From CAZOGW01 sp964579415 (lineage in GTDB: Bacteria; Actinomycetota; Acidimicrobiia; Spongiisociales; UBA5794), in assembly GCA_964579415.1 (NCBI GenBank), contig CAZOGW010000030.1, positions 1-27,820 of the forward strand: DNA of 27,820 bases, read 5' to 3'. Below are positions 15,554 to 23,353 of this stretch, one piece after another. Numbering within the stretch: position 1 is the first letter of the stretch; each line of letters opens with the position of its first letter. A program made the translations under genes and the position numbers. The notes below the pieces were generated by a model. The model did no database searches. It was not told where the DNA came from and saw nothing but the letters and a program-made list of their open reading frames with translations.

Positions 15554-16117
15554 GTGGCTGACGCCGGTGACGATCCGGGCGGTCCGGCGCCGTGGCGGGT
15601 CGCCGCAGGGCTGGGAGTCGTCGCCCTCCTCGCGCTGGGTCTGGCGCTGGTCGAACGTCGTACCTCGGAGACCTCGCCGCCGCCGGCATCGACGGTGGGA
15701 GGCGTCTGGGCGGCCGTGGAGACACCAGGCCCGGTGAGCTCGCAGGGGCCGGGCACATCCTGGGTCGCCTCCGAGCACGACGACCTGTTCCATGACGTGC
15801 AGTCGGCGCTCGATGCGTGGGGAGAGTTCGGGGTCACCGGCGACATCGCCACCGTCGCCGCAACCTTCGACCCGGACGGCAACCAGTACGCACTTCTCGT
15901 CACCGAAACGGGCAGCATCGAACCCACCGGGGGCCCGCCGCTGCGAATCGCCATGGAGGATCCCCGAGCGGTCACGGTGGATGAGACCGTCGCCGTGGTG
16001 GAAGGCACCGTTACCGTTGGCGAAGGCGACAGCCGGTCCCCGGTGTGGCGAATCGAGATGCGCCGTGCCGGCCCTGACGATCGCTGGCGTCTATGGACCG
16101 TCGTCGCCGTACCGTGA
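15554..16117 (+). CDS. Membrane-anchored NTF2-like protein at the end of the tad operon
   Basis: This 187-residue protein has an N-terminal membrane segment (about residues 16-33), a Ser/Pro/Thr linker and a C-terminal domain (about 78-187). There ALDAWGEFGVTGDIATVAATFDPDGNQY, alternating strands and a final WRLWTVVAV resemble the NTF2/SnoaL fold. No enzymatic residues can be named. GTG at 15554 is the only reasonable start. Its place after the TadG-like gene suggests a role in pilus assembly or display, but that rests on context. Its stop codon overlaps a degenerate heptamer array. Confidence 0.6.
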   Translation: MADAGDDPGGPAPWRVAAGLGVVALLALGLALVERRTSETSPPPASTVGGVWAAVETPGPVSSQGPGTSWVASEHDDLFHDVQSALDAWGEFGVTGDIATVAATFDPDGNQYALLVTETGSIEPTGGPPLRIAMEDPRAVTVDETVAVVEGTVTVGEGDSRSPVWRIEMRRAGPDDRWRLWTVVAVP

Positions 16118-16144
16118 GTCAGTAGCCAGGAGCCAGTAGGCGGG
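16117..16144. repeat. Degenerate heptamer array at the tad operon end
   Basis: AGTCAGT, AGCCAGG, AGCCAGT and AGGCGGG follow each other in 7-bp register, beginning on the last base of the stop codon. The unit is unlike those of the other arrays and more GC-rich. It lies between the convergent tad operon and LysM gene. Confidence 0.5.
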
Positions 16145-16165
16145 CACGGTGCCGGGTGCCCTCGG

Positions 16166-17098
16166 TCACGGACTCGGTTCGGGGATGGGTGGGCAGGTGA
16201 TGATCTCGCCGGGATAGATCAGGTCGGGGTTGCCGGAACGGATAGTGTCGCGGTTGGCGGCGACGACGAGGGCCCAGTACGGCGACGTCTCGGCGTCCGA
16301 GGGGGAGCGCCCGAAGGTGCCGGCGAGGCGTGATTCGGCGATCGTCCACAAGCTCTCCCCGGGTTGGACGGTGTGCTCGGCGGGAGCCTGGGCAGAGGGG
16401 CCGGGCACGGCACCGTCCGGGCTCGGCGGGGATGTGTCTTCGGGGGGCACCACCGGGGCGGGATCGTTCCCCGGGGTGGCCGCGTACGGTGGCGGCACCA
16501 TCGTGACCGGAGTCGTCGGGCTGTCGACTCCCGCCGGCGTCGGCGTGTAGGGGAGGGGTAGGTCGTCGCCTGGCCCGGCCGGGACCGGGACGTACACCGG
16601 CCGCGGTGTCGGCTCGTCGGCGGCCGGGTCGAGCACGAGGACGGTAGGGCCCGTTCCCGAGTCCGTCTCGCCGGGCATCGGATCCACGCCGGCCAAGGCG
16701 ACCGGGCCGGTGGCCCCGAGGCCCGTCACCACCAGCGACATGGCCACCGCCCGTTCGGCGACGCGGCGCACCGCGGGCAGCGTCGCCCACTCGACGGATC
16801 GCACCAGGGCCGGGATGCGGCTCGCCCGGGCCGCCGTGCACAGCAGGGTCGAGAGCAACACCCACCAGGCAAGGACGGTGGCGACCGCCCGGCCCAGACC
16901 GAGGAGTACCCGCTCGGCCGGGACAGAGCCGAGCCAGCCCCACAGGTCGCCCCATTCCACGGTGAACTGGGGCGACCCCCCCAGGGATTGCAGGGTGACG
17001 ATCGCAGCAGAAGAACCGACGACGACAGCGAACCACGCCAGTATCGGACGCCATCGCTGTCTCGAGGCAGGATCCGAGTAAGTGGCGACACGCATCAT
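16166..17098 (-). CDS. Multi-pass membrane protein with C-terminal LysM domain
   Basis: This 310-residue protein has membrane segments near residues 18-38, 62-88 and 115-132, then a long Pro/Thr-rich linker (about 140-240). The C-terminal LysM domain is HTVQPGESLWTIAESRLAG...NRDTIRSGNPDLIYPGEIITCPP (about 243-306). LysM binds peptidoglycan, so the protein probably links membrane and wall. LysM membrane proteins beside tad loci in actinobacteria may help pass the pilus through the wall; that is inference. It converges with the tad operon. The start is ATGATG at 17098, only six bases after a -10-like TAACGT, implying a leaderless message. Confidence 0.8.
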   Translation of the reverse strand: MMRVATYSDPASRQRWRPILAWFAVVVGSSAAIVTLQSLGGSPQFTVEWGDLWGWLGSVPAERVLLGLGRAVATVLAWWVLLSTLLCTAARASRIPALVRSVEWATLPAVRRVAERAVAMSLVVTGLGATGPVALAGVDPMPGETDSGTGPTVLVLDPAADEPTPRPVYVPVPAGPGDDLPLPYTPTPAGVDSPTTPVTMVPPPYAATPGNDPAPVVPPEDTSPPSPDGAVPGPSAQAPAEHTVQPGESLWTIAESRLAGTFGRSPSDAETSPYWALVVAANRDTIRSGNPDLIYPGEIITCPPIPEPSP

Positions 17099-17102
17099 CA
17101 GA

Positions 17103-17133
17103 TAACGTTACCATGGAGAAACATTAGAAACAA
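17103..17133 (-). promoter_or_regulatory. Promoter of the LysM gene sharing TAACGTTACCAT
   Basis: On minus, TTGTTT (17128-17133), a 17-bp spacer and TAACGT (17105-17110) precede the ATG by six bases. The 12-bp string TAACGTTACCAT (17103-17114) is identical to 8627-8638. The flanking 17115-17160 is AT-rich and holds no gene. Confidence 0.5.
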
Positions 17134-17213
17134 GAGAAATTAGCGGTTAAACAATCTCAGTATTCGATGAGAGCGCTGGCTCGGCGGGTCGGGAGCTCCG
17201 TTAGCCTGGCGTG

Positions 17214-18176
17214 ATGGATCGTGGTGGCGACGGGGCATCGGACGGGCGGCTCCCCGACTCGCTGGTGACCTGGCTGGCGTGGCTGGTGCTGGCCGGAACC
17301 GTCCTGGTGATCCTCGGCGGAGCCGTGGTGCGGGCCACCGAGTCCGGCGCCGGGTGTGGCGACCACTGGCCCCGCTGCGACGGGCACATCTTCCCCGCCC
17401 TCACCGACCAGTCGACGCTGATCGAGTATCTCCACCGGGCCACCACCGGTGTCCTTGGCCTGCTCGGCGTGGCGCTGCTGGTGGCAGTGTGGCGACGGCA
17501 CACCCTGCGGGGGAGCCTGGGAAGGGCCGTTCTGTGGTCGGCCGGGCTCTTCGCCGCCGAGGTGCTCATCGGCGCCGCCCTGGTGCGGTTCGGCTGGGTG
17601 GAGCACGATGCCTCGGTGGGGCGGGTCATCGCCGTCTCCCTCCACCTCGTCAACACCTTCCTCCTTCTCGGAGCACTCACGCTGGTGATCCACATCGCCT
17701 CGGGTCGCCCGGCGCCCCGGCTCGTCCCCCGGCGGCGCAGCGCCAACCGGGTGGTGCTCGGCGGCACGGTGGCGATGCTGCTCATCGGCGCCACCGGCGC
17801 CCTCAACGCCCTGGCCGACACCCTCTTCCCCGCCCAGGGAGCCGCCGCCACCACCGGGGTCGAGCACTTCCTCATCGACGTCCGCGCCGTCCATCCCGCC
17901 ACCGCAGTCATCGGCGGGATCCTGATCTTCGTGCTTGCCCGCCACCCCGCTCTGGGCGACGGCGACGGCGTGCGCCGGCTCGGGCTGGCGGTGCAGGGGA
18001 TCATCGTGGTGCAGGCGCTGGCCGGGGTGGTCAACATCGCGCTGCTCACTCCGGTGGAGACCCAGGTGCTGCACCTTCTCATCGCCGACGTCTTATGGAT
18101 AACGTGGGTGCTGCTGGGTGCACGCGCTCTGGAAGCGGACACCCGCACCGCGCCGAGGAGGGTCGCAGCCGCATGA
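17214..18176 (+). CDS. ctaA: Heme A synthase (COX15/CtaA family)
   Basis: This 320-residue protein with about eight membrane helices oxidises the C8 methyl of heme O to make heme A for cytochrome oxidase. The conserved histidines are visible: H74 (EYLHRATTG), H144 (SLHLVNTF), H227 (RAVHPATAV) and H287 (LHLLIADVLW). An extracellular Cys pair, C48 and C55 (CGDHWPRC), matches the Bacillus-type enzyme. ATG 14 bases into a GTGATGG context is used; a TAGCCT six or seven bases upstream could make the message leaderless. It overlaps ctaB by four bases. No cytochrome oxidase subunits are in the window. Confidence 0.93.
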   Translation: MDRGGDGASDGRLPDSLVTWLAWLVLAGTVLVILGGAVVRATESGAGCGDHWPRCDGHIFPALTDQSTLIEYLHRATTGVLGLLGVALLVAVWRRHTLRGSLGRAVLWSAGLFAAEVLIGAALVRFGWVEHDASVGRVIAVSLHLVNTFLLLGALTLVIHIASGRPAPRLVPRRRSANRVVLGGTVAMLLIGATGALNALADTLFPAQGAAATTGVEHFLIDVRAVHPATAVIGGILIFVLARHPALGDGDGVRRLGLAVQGIIVVQALAGVVNIALLTPVETQVLHLLIADVLWITWVLLGARALEADTRTAPRRVAAA

Positions 18177-19069
18177 GCCAGGTGAAGATCACCGACCCAC
18201 TGGCGAAGCCGCGCGGCTGGGGCGTGGTGAGGGCTTACGTCGAGATGACCAAGCCGCGCATCATCGAACTGCTGCTGATCACCACCGTGCCCGCCATGGT
18301 CGTCGCCGCCGGGGGATGGCCCGGCACCTGGCTCGTCGTCGCCACCGTGATCGGCGGCACCCTGTCGGCGGCGGGCGCCAACGTCATCAACCAGGTGGCG
18401 GACCGGGACATCGACGCCAAGATGCGCCGCACCCGGCGCCGCCCCATTCCCACCGGCCGGGTCTCGCCGGCGGCGGCGATCCGGTTCGGGATCGTCCTCG
18501 GGATAGCCGGTTTCGCCCTGCTGTGGGCCACCACCAACCTGCTGGCGGCGTCGCTGGCCACCGCCGGGCTCCTCTTCTACGTGTTCGTCTACACGCTGTA
18601 CCTGAAGCGCATCTCGGTGCAGAACATCGTCATCGGCGGTGCCGCCGGGGCGGTCCCGCCGCTGGTGGGATGGGCCGCCGTGACCGGCGAGGTGGCCCTT
18701 CCGGCCTGGATCATGTTCGCCATCGTGTTCTACTGGACGCCGCCCCACTTCTGGGCGCTGTCGCTGCGCTACCAGGAGGACTACGCCACCGCCGGGGTCC
18801 CCATGCTGCCGGTGGTGCGGGGCGTCCCGGTCACGCTCGACTACATCCTCCGCTACAGCGCGGTGGTGGTGTGCGTGTCCCTGATGCTGGCGGTGTCGCC
18901 CCGTGTCGGGCTGCTCTATCTGATCACGGCAGCGGTCCTCGGCGCCGGCCTCGTCACCGGTGCCTGGCGCCTCAAGCGACACCCCGACCAGGCGATGCGC
19001 TTCTTCGGCTACACGAACCTGTATCTGGCAGGACTCTTCCTGGCGATGCTGGTGGATACGTACGTATGA
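18173..19069 (+). CDS. ctaB: Protoheme IX farnesyltransferase (heme O synthase)
   Basis: This 298-residue UbiA-family membrane enzyme adds a farnesyl group to heme B, giving the heme O that CtaA uses. The prenyl-diphosphate motif is NVINQVADRDIDAKMRRTRRRP (residues 70-91). The second loop has YTLYLKR (about 142-148), and FYWTPPHFWALSLRYQEDY (about 186-204) is a family signature. Start ATG 18173 overlaps the ctaA stop (ATGA), so the two enzymes of one pathway are coupled. The last codons and stop run straight into a heptamer-like array and the assembly gap. Confidence 0.95.
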   Translation: MSQVKITDPLAKPRGWGVVRAYVEMTKPRIIELLLITTVPAMVVAAGGWPGTWLVVATVIGGTLSAAGANVINQVADRDIDAKMRRTRRRPIPTGRVSPAAAIRFGIVLGIAGFALLWATTNLLAASLATAGLLFYVFVYTLYLKRISVQNIVIGGAAGAVPPLVGWAAVTGEVALPAWIMFAIVFYWTPPHFWALSLRYQEDYATAGVPMLPVVRGVPVTLDYILRYSAVVVCVSLMLAVSPRVGLLYLITAAVLGAGLVTGAWRLKRHPDQAMRFFGYTNLYLAGLFLAMLVDTYV

Positions 19070-19074
19070 GGTAC

Positions 19075-19174
19075 NNNNNNNNNNNNNNNNNNNNNNNNNN
19101 NNNNNNNNNNNNNNNNNNNNNNNNNNNNNNNNNNNNNNNNNNNNNNNNNNNNNNNNNNNNNNNNNNNNNNNNNN
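19075..19174. other. Assembly gap of 100 N inside a heptamer array
   Basis: Exactly 100 N, the conventional placeholder for an unknown length, separates GAGGTAC on the left from GTACTAG on the right. Both flanks belong to the same 7-bp repeat family, so the assembler probably broke in the array. Extra sequence, possibly genes, may be missing. Confidence 0.9.
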
Positions 19175-19195
19175 GTACTAGGTACTAAGTACTAG
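19175..19195. repeat. Heptamer array C, right side of the gap
   Basis: GTACTAG, GTACTAA and GTACTAG follow the gap; GAGGTAC lies on its left at 19068-19074. The array is therefore longer than shown. It is in inverted orientation to array D on the other side of the coiled-coil gene. Confidence 0.8.
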
Positions 19196-19207
19196 GTGAA
19201 GAGGCGC

Positions 19208-19609
19208 TCAGAAGAGGTTGCCGGCGATGGCTGCGGCGGCGATGGCGACGACAGCGGCCAGGAGCGCTTTCCACCAGTTGTCGAGTCGCTGGTTCATGGC
19301 GTCGAAGCGCTGGTCGATGGCATTGAAGCGCTGGTCGATGGCATTGAAGCGCTGGTTGATCTCGCTGTTGGTCGCATCGAACCGCTTGTTCACCGTGCGG
19401 AACTCGTCGAAGACGCGGTTCATATCGCTTCTCAGGCCCTCGATGGCAGCGTTGATCGGCGCCAGGTGCAGGTGCAGGTCTGCCTTGGTGAGAACCTCGG
19501 TTGGCTCATAGGTGGGAAGGGATGCCATCAGCGTTCCGGCCGGTTGCTCTCCGATGGAGTCGACCAGCGCAGTGTACAGATCGTGACGGGCGGCTTCCGT
19601 AGCGACCAT
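19208..19609 (-). CDS. Small coiled-coil protein with C-terminal membrane anchor
   Basis: This 133-residue protein has an N-terminal helical region (ARHDLYTALVDSIGEQPAGTLMASLP), a TKADLHLHLAPINAAIEGLRSDM segment, a coiled coil with near-identical heptads (INQRFNAIDQRFNAIDQRFD) and a C-terminal membrane helix (ALLAAVVAIAAAAIAGNLF). Small proteins of this design, with LMxxLP then TKxDL then (D)xRF(D)x repeats and a tail anchor, are common uncharacterised actinobacterial genes; function unknown. ATG at 19609 is preferred because a promoter-like element ends six bases upstream; TTG at 19612 is an alternative. It is isolated between inverted heptamer arrays C and D, with an AT-rich upstream region. 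Confidence 0.7.
   Translation of the reverse strand: MVATEAARHDLYTALVDSIGEQPAGTLMASLPTYEPTEVLTKADLHLHLAPINAAIEGLRSDMNRVFDEFRTVNKRFDATNSEINQRFNAIDQRFNAIDQRFDAMNQRLDNWWKALLAAVVAIAAAAIAGNLF
19290..19352 (-). repeat. 21-bp tandem repeat encoding coiled-coil heptads
   Basis: Three 21-bp units lie at 19290, 19311 and 19332; the last two are identical. Each encodes one seven-residue coiled-coil heptad, so copy-number change would lengthen the rod in frame. Confidence 0.9.
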
Positions 19610-19615
19610 CAAGCC

Positions 19616-19644
19616 ATTCTGCCGTGCGACGATGAATAGGTCAA
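19616..19644 (-). promoter_or_regulatory. Possible leaderless promoter of the coiled-coil gene
   Basis: On minus, TTGACC (19639-19644), a 17-bp spacer and CAGAAT (19616-19621) precede the ATG by six bases. The surrounding 19631-19680 is markedly AT-rich. The -10 is a weak match. Confidence 0.4.
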
Positions 19645-19683
19645 TATAGTTATATACAACGCGGAATATCGAAAGACTCAGGA

Positions 19684-19713
19684 CCTAGTACCTGGTACCT
19701 AGTACCTAGTACC
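19684..19713. repeat. Heptamer array D
   Basis: CCTAGTA, CCTGGTA, CCTAGTA, CCTAGTA and a partial unit. Unlike most arrays here it lies upstream of genes on both sides rather than after a stop codon. It is the reverse complement type of array C. Confidence 0.85.
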
Positions 19714-19734
19714 CGTTTGGCCGGCTCCCTGCCG

Positions 19735-19747
19735 TAACGTCGTCTCC
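19735..19747 (+). promoter_or_regulatory. -10-like TAACGT seven bases before the response regulator start
   Basis: TAACGT (19735-19740) sits seven bases before the ATG, and no ribosome site is visible, so the message may be leaderless. No convincing -35 is present. The hexamer is the same as in the two promoters at 8628 and 17105. Confidence 0.35.
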
Positions 19748-20428
19748 ATGGACGCCCGGATACTGCTCGTCGAGGACGACCCTTCCATCCGCGAGATCAC
19801 CAAGCTGGGGCTGGTCGAGGCGGGGTTCGCCGTGGAGACCGCCGTCGACGGCAACGAGGCGCTGGCACGCTTCGAGCGGGCCCGGCCCGACCTGGTGGTG
19901 CTCGACGTGATGCTCCCCGGGCGCGACGGCCTCGAGGTGTGCCGCGCCATCCGCGCCCGGTCGGCGGTGCCGGTGGTGATGCTCACCGCCCGCACGTCCA
20001 CTGTCGACGTGGTGGTGGGCCTGGAGTCGGGCGCCGACGACTACGTCACCAAACCGTTCGAGATGCCGGTGCTGGTGGCCCGGGTCCGGGCAGCGTTGCG
20101 GCGCTCCGGCGCCGGTGACACCCGTGCCGAGGTGATGCGTCTCGGTCCCGTAGAGATCGACGTCGACCGCCACCTGGTCACCCGCGACGGCGAGGAGGTG
20201 AGCCTCACCCCCACCGAGTTCCGCCTCCTCGCCGAACTGGCCCGCCGGCCCGGTCAGGTATTCACCCGGGAGATCCTGCTGGAGCGAGTGTGGGGCTACT
20301 CCTACCTGGGCGACTCCCGCCTCGTCGACGTCGCCGTCCAACGCCTCCGGGCCAAGATCGAGCCCGACCCCTCCGAGCCTTCGGTCATCGAGACGGTGCG
20401 CGGCTTCGGGTACCGGGCCAACACCTGA
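19748..20428 (+). CDS. OmpR/PhoB-family response regulator (MtrA-like)
   Basis: This 226-residue regulator has a receiver domain with acidic pair E9-D10-D11, phosphoacceptor D53 (VVLDVMLPG), T80 and K102 (DDYVTKPF). A winged-helix DNA-binding domain follows (about 130-224: SLTPTEFRLLAELARRPGQVFTREILLERVWGY, then VQRLRAKIEPDP and ETVRGFGYR). The STVDVVVGLESGADDYVTKPF stretch is very like mycobacterial MtrA. The order regulator, kinase, GerMN lipoprotein also matches mtrA-mtrB-lpqB, which governs cell-wall and division genes in actinobacteria. Orthology is inferred from this. The kinase gene follows two bases after the stop. Confidence 0.92.
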   Translation: MDARILLVEDDPSIREITKLGLVEAGFAVETAVDGNEALARFERARPDLVVLDVMLPGRDGLEVCRAIRARSAVPVVMLTARTSTVDVVVGLESGADDYVTKPFEMPVLVARVRAALRRSGAGDTRAEVMRLGPVEIDVDRHLVTRDGEEVSLTPTEFRLLAELARRPGQVFTREILLERVWGYSYLGDSRLVDVAVQRLRAKIEPDPSEPSVIETVRGFGYRANT

Positions 20429-20430
20429 CA

Positions 20431-21867
20431 ATGCTGCACAGCCTTCGCTCCCGCCTCATCACAACCATCATCGGTCTGGTGGTGGTGACGGCGGTGCTGG
20501 TGTCGCTGTTCGCCTACCTGGGCGCCCGCCGCTCGCTTCGCTCCCAACTCGTCGACGCCGCGGTGACCCAGGCCGAGTTCAACATCGTGGCGCTGGCGAC
20601 CGAGGAGGTGTTGCCTGCCGGATCCACCCAGAGCGACTTCGCCGCCACCGGGCTCGGTGAGCGCTTCCTGCGGCGGGGCACCTCCGGGGTGGTGGTCGAG
20701 TTCGCCGAGGGCGATCCCTACGCCTCGTCGTTCGAGCTGAGCCAGGTGGAGATCGCCCCGGAACTGCGCGCGATCGTCGCCGCCGGAAACCTTGGTTGGC
20801 GCTTCGGCGAGACGTCGGCGGGCCCGGTGGTGATCGTGGGAGGGCGGCGCCCACCAGACGGACCTGACTTCTACTTCTTCCGCTCGGCCGCCGAGGTCGA
20901 GGCGGCATTGTCCCGCCTCCTCGGGGTCCTCGTCGCCGCCGGGTTGGCGGTCACCGCGCTGGGGGCGCTGGTGGCCGGGCTGGTGGCGCGCCGGGTGCTG
21001 CGGCCGGTCGGGCTCGCCAGCGAGGCGGCGGCTCAGATTGCTGCCGGCGACCTGTCGGTGCGTATCCCCGGCGACACCTCCGACGAGTTCGGTCGCTGGG
21101 CCGAGTCGTTCAACCTCATGGCGGTCTCGCTGGAGGGCAAGGTCGCCGACCTGGAGGAGGCCACGGCACGGGAGCGGCGCTTTGTCGCCGACGTCTCCCA
21201 CGAGCTACGCACCCCGGTCACCGCCCTCATCAACGAGGCCGCCCTGCTGGCGGCCCACCTGGAGCGCCAGCCGGTGCCCGACGAGGACCGCCGCATCGCC
21301 GCCATGCTCGCCGCCGACACCGGCCGGCTGCGCACGCTGGTGGAGGACCTGCTGGAGATTTCCCGCCTCGACGCCGGCACCGGCGGGGGCCCGGCCCAGG
21401 AGGTCGACGTTGCCGGGTTCCTGCGGGCGCTGGTCGACCAGCGAAGCCCCGGCGCCGAGCTCACCATCAGCGGGCCCGAGGGCCGCGTCGAGACCGACCC
21501 GAGGGCGCTGGAGCGCATCGTGGGCAACCTGCTCGACAACGCCGCCCAGCACGCCGCGGGCAGGCCGGTCTCGGTGGAGGCGCTGCTCCACGACGGGAGG
21601 CTGGTCGTCGAGGTCGCCGACTCCGGCCCCGGCGTGGCGGCGGAGGAACTGCCACGCCTCTTCGACCGCTTCTACAAGTCCGACCGCTCCCGGGCAGGCG
21701 GTAGCGGACTGGGGCTCTCGCTGGCCCGTGAGCACGCCCACCGTCTCGGCGGCGACCTGACCGCACGCACCGCCGCCGCCGGAGGCATGGTCTTCACCCT
21801 CGATATCCCTGTTACCCGATCGTTACCCGACGGTGATGTCACCGAGAACCCGGTGCGGGACGATTGA
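20431..21867 (+). CDS. Sensor histidine kinase (MtrB-like), partner of the preceding regulator
   Basis: This 478-residue membrane kinase has a first membrane helix (about residues 8-30), a ~125-residue extracytoplasmic sensor region, a second helix (about 163-187) and a HAMP domain (about 188-240: RRVLRPVGLASEAAAQIAAGDLSVRI). The phosphoacceptor is H257 in FVADVSHELRTP. The ATPase domain has an N-box (NLLDNAAQHA), DSGPGV, a FDRFYKSD box and GGSGLGLSLA. All catalytic boxes are intact. It starts two bases after the regulator stop and is followed 31 bases later by the lipoprotein, so the three are one operon. Confidence 0.92.
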   Translation: MLHSLRSRLITTIIGLVVVTAVLVSLFAYLGARRSLRSQLVDAAVTQAEFNIVALATEEVLPAGSTQSDFAATGLGERFLRRGTSGVVVEFAEGDPYASSFELSQVEIAPELRAIVAAGNLGWRFGETSAGPVVIVGGRRPPDGPDFYFFRSAAEVEAALSRLLGVLVAAGLAVTALGALVAGLVARRVLRPVGLASEAAAQIAAGDLSVRIPGDTSDEFGRWAESFNLMAVSLEGKVADLEEATARERRFVADVSHELRTPVTALINEAALLAAHLERQPVPDEDRRIAAMLAADTGRLRTLVEDLLEISRLDAGTGGGPAQEVDVAGFLRALVDQRSPGAELTISGPEGRVETDPRALERIVGNLLDNAAQHAAGRPVSVEALLHDGRLVVEVADSGPGVAAEELPRLFDRFYKSDRSRAGGSGLGLSLAREHAHRLGGDLTARTAAAGGMVFTLDIPVTRSLPDGDVTENPVRDD

Positions 21868-21898
21868 CTCGAGAGTCACGTTCCCCCAGGAGGGCCCC

Positions 21899-23353
21899 AT
21901 GAAGCGTCTCGCCATCCTCATCGTCGCCTTTGTGGCGCTCCTCGCCGCCTGCGGTGACGGCAGCGGTGACGCCGGTCCCATCGCCACCGAGGCCCCGGAC
22001 ACGCAGGCCCCGCAGAGCACCACCACTACACCCACCGTCCCGACCACGACCCCCACGTCGGGGACGACCCTCCCCGGAGAGGACACCACGACCACCACCC
22101 GGCCGACCACGACCACCAAACCCGACGGTGAAGCCGAGTCGTTCGTGACCATCTACCTGGTCGCCGACGGGCTCTACGCCGAAGCCGTGCCGCGCAGCGC
22201 CACCGGGACCGGGGTCGCCGCCGCGGCGGTCCGGACCCTGATCGAGGGCGCCACCGCCGAAGAGAAGGCGGAGGGCCTGTCGAGCGCGGTGCCCTCTGAC
22301 ACCCTGCTGCTGGGGCTCACCATCCGCGACGGGCTCGCCACCGTCGACCTGTCCCGCGAGTTCGAAGCGGGCGGAGGGTCCTTCTCGATGCTGTCGCGGC
22401 TGGCGCAGGTCGTCTACACGCTCACCGAGTTCGACTCCGTCGACCGTGTCCTGTTCTGGCTCGACGGCGAGCCGGTTTCGGTGTTCTCCGGTGAGGGCAT
22501 CGTCCTCGACGGCCCGGTGACCCGCGCCGAGTACGCCTCGGCGCTCCCCATCGGCAAGCCGCGAACAGAGGCCCGGGTCTGGGAACAGGATGAGCTGCCC
22601 GGTGTCGACGGTGCTCCCCCAGCCGAGCTGCGCAACGTAGTGCTGGTCGCCGGCGACGACGTCCTCAACGTGCGCCAGGTCGCCGGCGTCGATGGCGCCC
22701 TCCTCGGTATGCTCCACCCCGATGCCACCGTCCGCAGCACAGGTAGGACGGAGAGCGTCTCCGGCGCCCGCTGGGCCGAGATCCGGATCCCGGGCGGCAC
22801 CGGCTGGGTCAACGGGAGGTTCCTCACCGAGGTGGTTCCCGCAGCCGATTTCGCCGAAGATGACCGGGTGATCGATCTCCTCGACGAGTTCGCAACCCGG
22901 ATCGAGAACGGCGAGGACTTCACCGACCTGGTGTCGTCAGGCGGGCTGTGGATCTCGCACCATGCGCCCCCGGTCCGCTTCACCCGCGACCAGCTCGAAG
23001 GCATCCTCGACGACCCCACCACCTACCGGTGGCCGTCACCCGCCCTGGAGCCGGACAGCCCCGAGAACCCGGCCCGGACCTTCAGCGAGGCCATCGCCGA
23101 CAACTGGCTCTCGGTGTACACCGACGACGACGTGCAGATGGCGTTCAACGAGCCTTTCGAGGGCCCCAACGGCCGGCTGGCCAGGGCCGCCATCCCCGTC
23201 GAGCTGTCCGGGTTCAACTACGTCATGCTCCACGATCCCGGCGACAACCCCGAGTTCGGCGGTCTCGACTGGTTCACCTGGTACGTGTCGATCGCCTACG
23301 AGGGCGGAACACCGAAGCTCGTCGGTCTCACCATCGACCAGTGGGCTCCTTGA
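21899..23353 (+). CDS. GerMN-domain lipoprotein with SH3-like domain (LpqB-like position)
   Basis: This 484-residue exported lipoprotein has a signal peptide ending in lipobox LAAC with acylated C18. A Thr/Pro-rich linker (about residues 40-75) leads to a GerMN domain (about 80-190: VTIYLVADGLYAEAVPR, then LPSDTLLLGLTIRDGLATVDLSREF-like sequence) and a bacterial SH3-type domain (about 245-310: VLNVRQVAGVDGALLGMLHPDATV to GTGWVNGRFL). A ~165-residue C-terminal domain I do not recognise follows. In mtrAB operons the lipoprotein LpqB also carries GerMN and modulates the kinase, but LpqB has a beta-propeller that this protein lacks. AGGAGG precedes the ATG at 21899. Array E begins directly after its stop. 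Confidence 0.85.
   Translation: MKRLAILIVAFVALLAACGDGSGDAGPIATEAPDTQAPQSTTTTPTVPTTTPTSGTTLPGEDTTTTTRPTTTTKPDGEAESFVTIYLVADGLYAEAVPRSATGTGVAAAAVRTLIEGATAEEKAEGLSSAVPSDTLLLGLTIRDGLATVDLSREFEAGGGSFSMLSRLAQVVYTLTEFDSVDRVLFWLDGEPVSVFSGEGIVLDGPVTRAEYASALPIGKPRTEARVWEQDELPGVDGAPPAELRNVVLVAGDDVLNVRQVAGVDGALLGMLHPDATVRSTGRTESVSGARWAEIRIPGGTGWVNGRFLTEVVPAADFAEDDRVIDLLDEFATRIENGEDFTDLVSSGGLWISHHAPPVRFTRDQLEGILDDPTTYRWPSPALEPDSPENPARTFSEAIADNWLSVYTDDDVQMAFNEPFEGPNGRLARAAIPVELSGFNYVMLHDPGDNPEFGGLDWFTWYVSIAYEGGTPKLVGLTIDQWAP

Noticed and set aside
15493..15561. A 22-codon frame with three Cys between the TadG-like and NTF2-like genes
   Set aside because: Its start overlaps the upstream stop and its end overlaps the next GTG, which could couple translation, but nothing else supports a real peptide.
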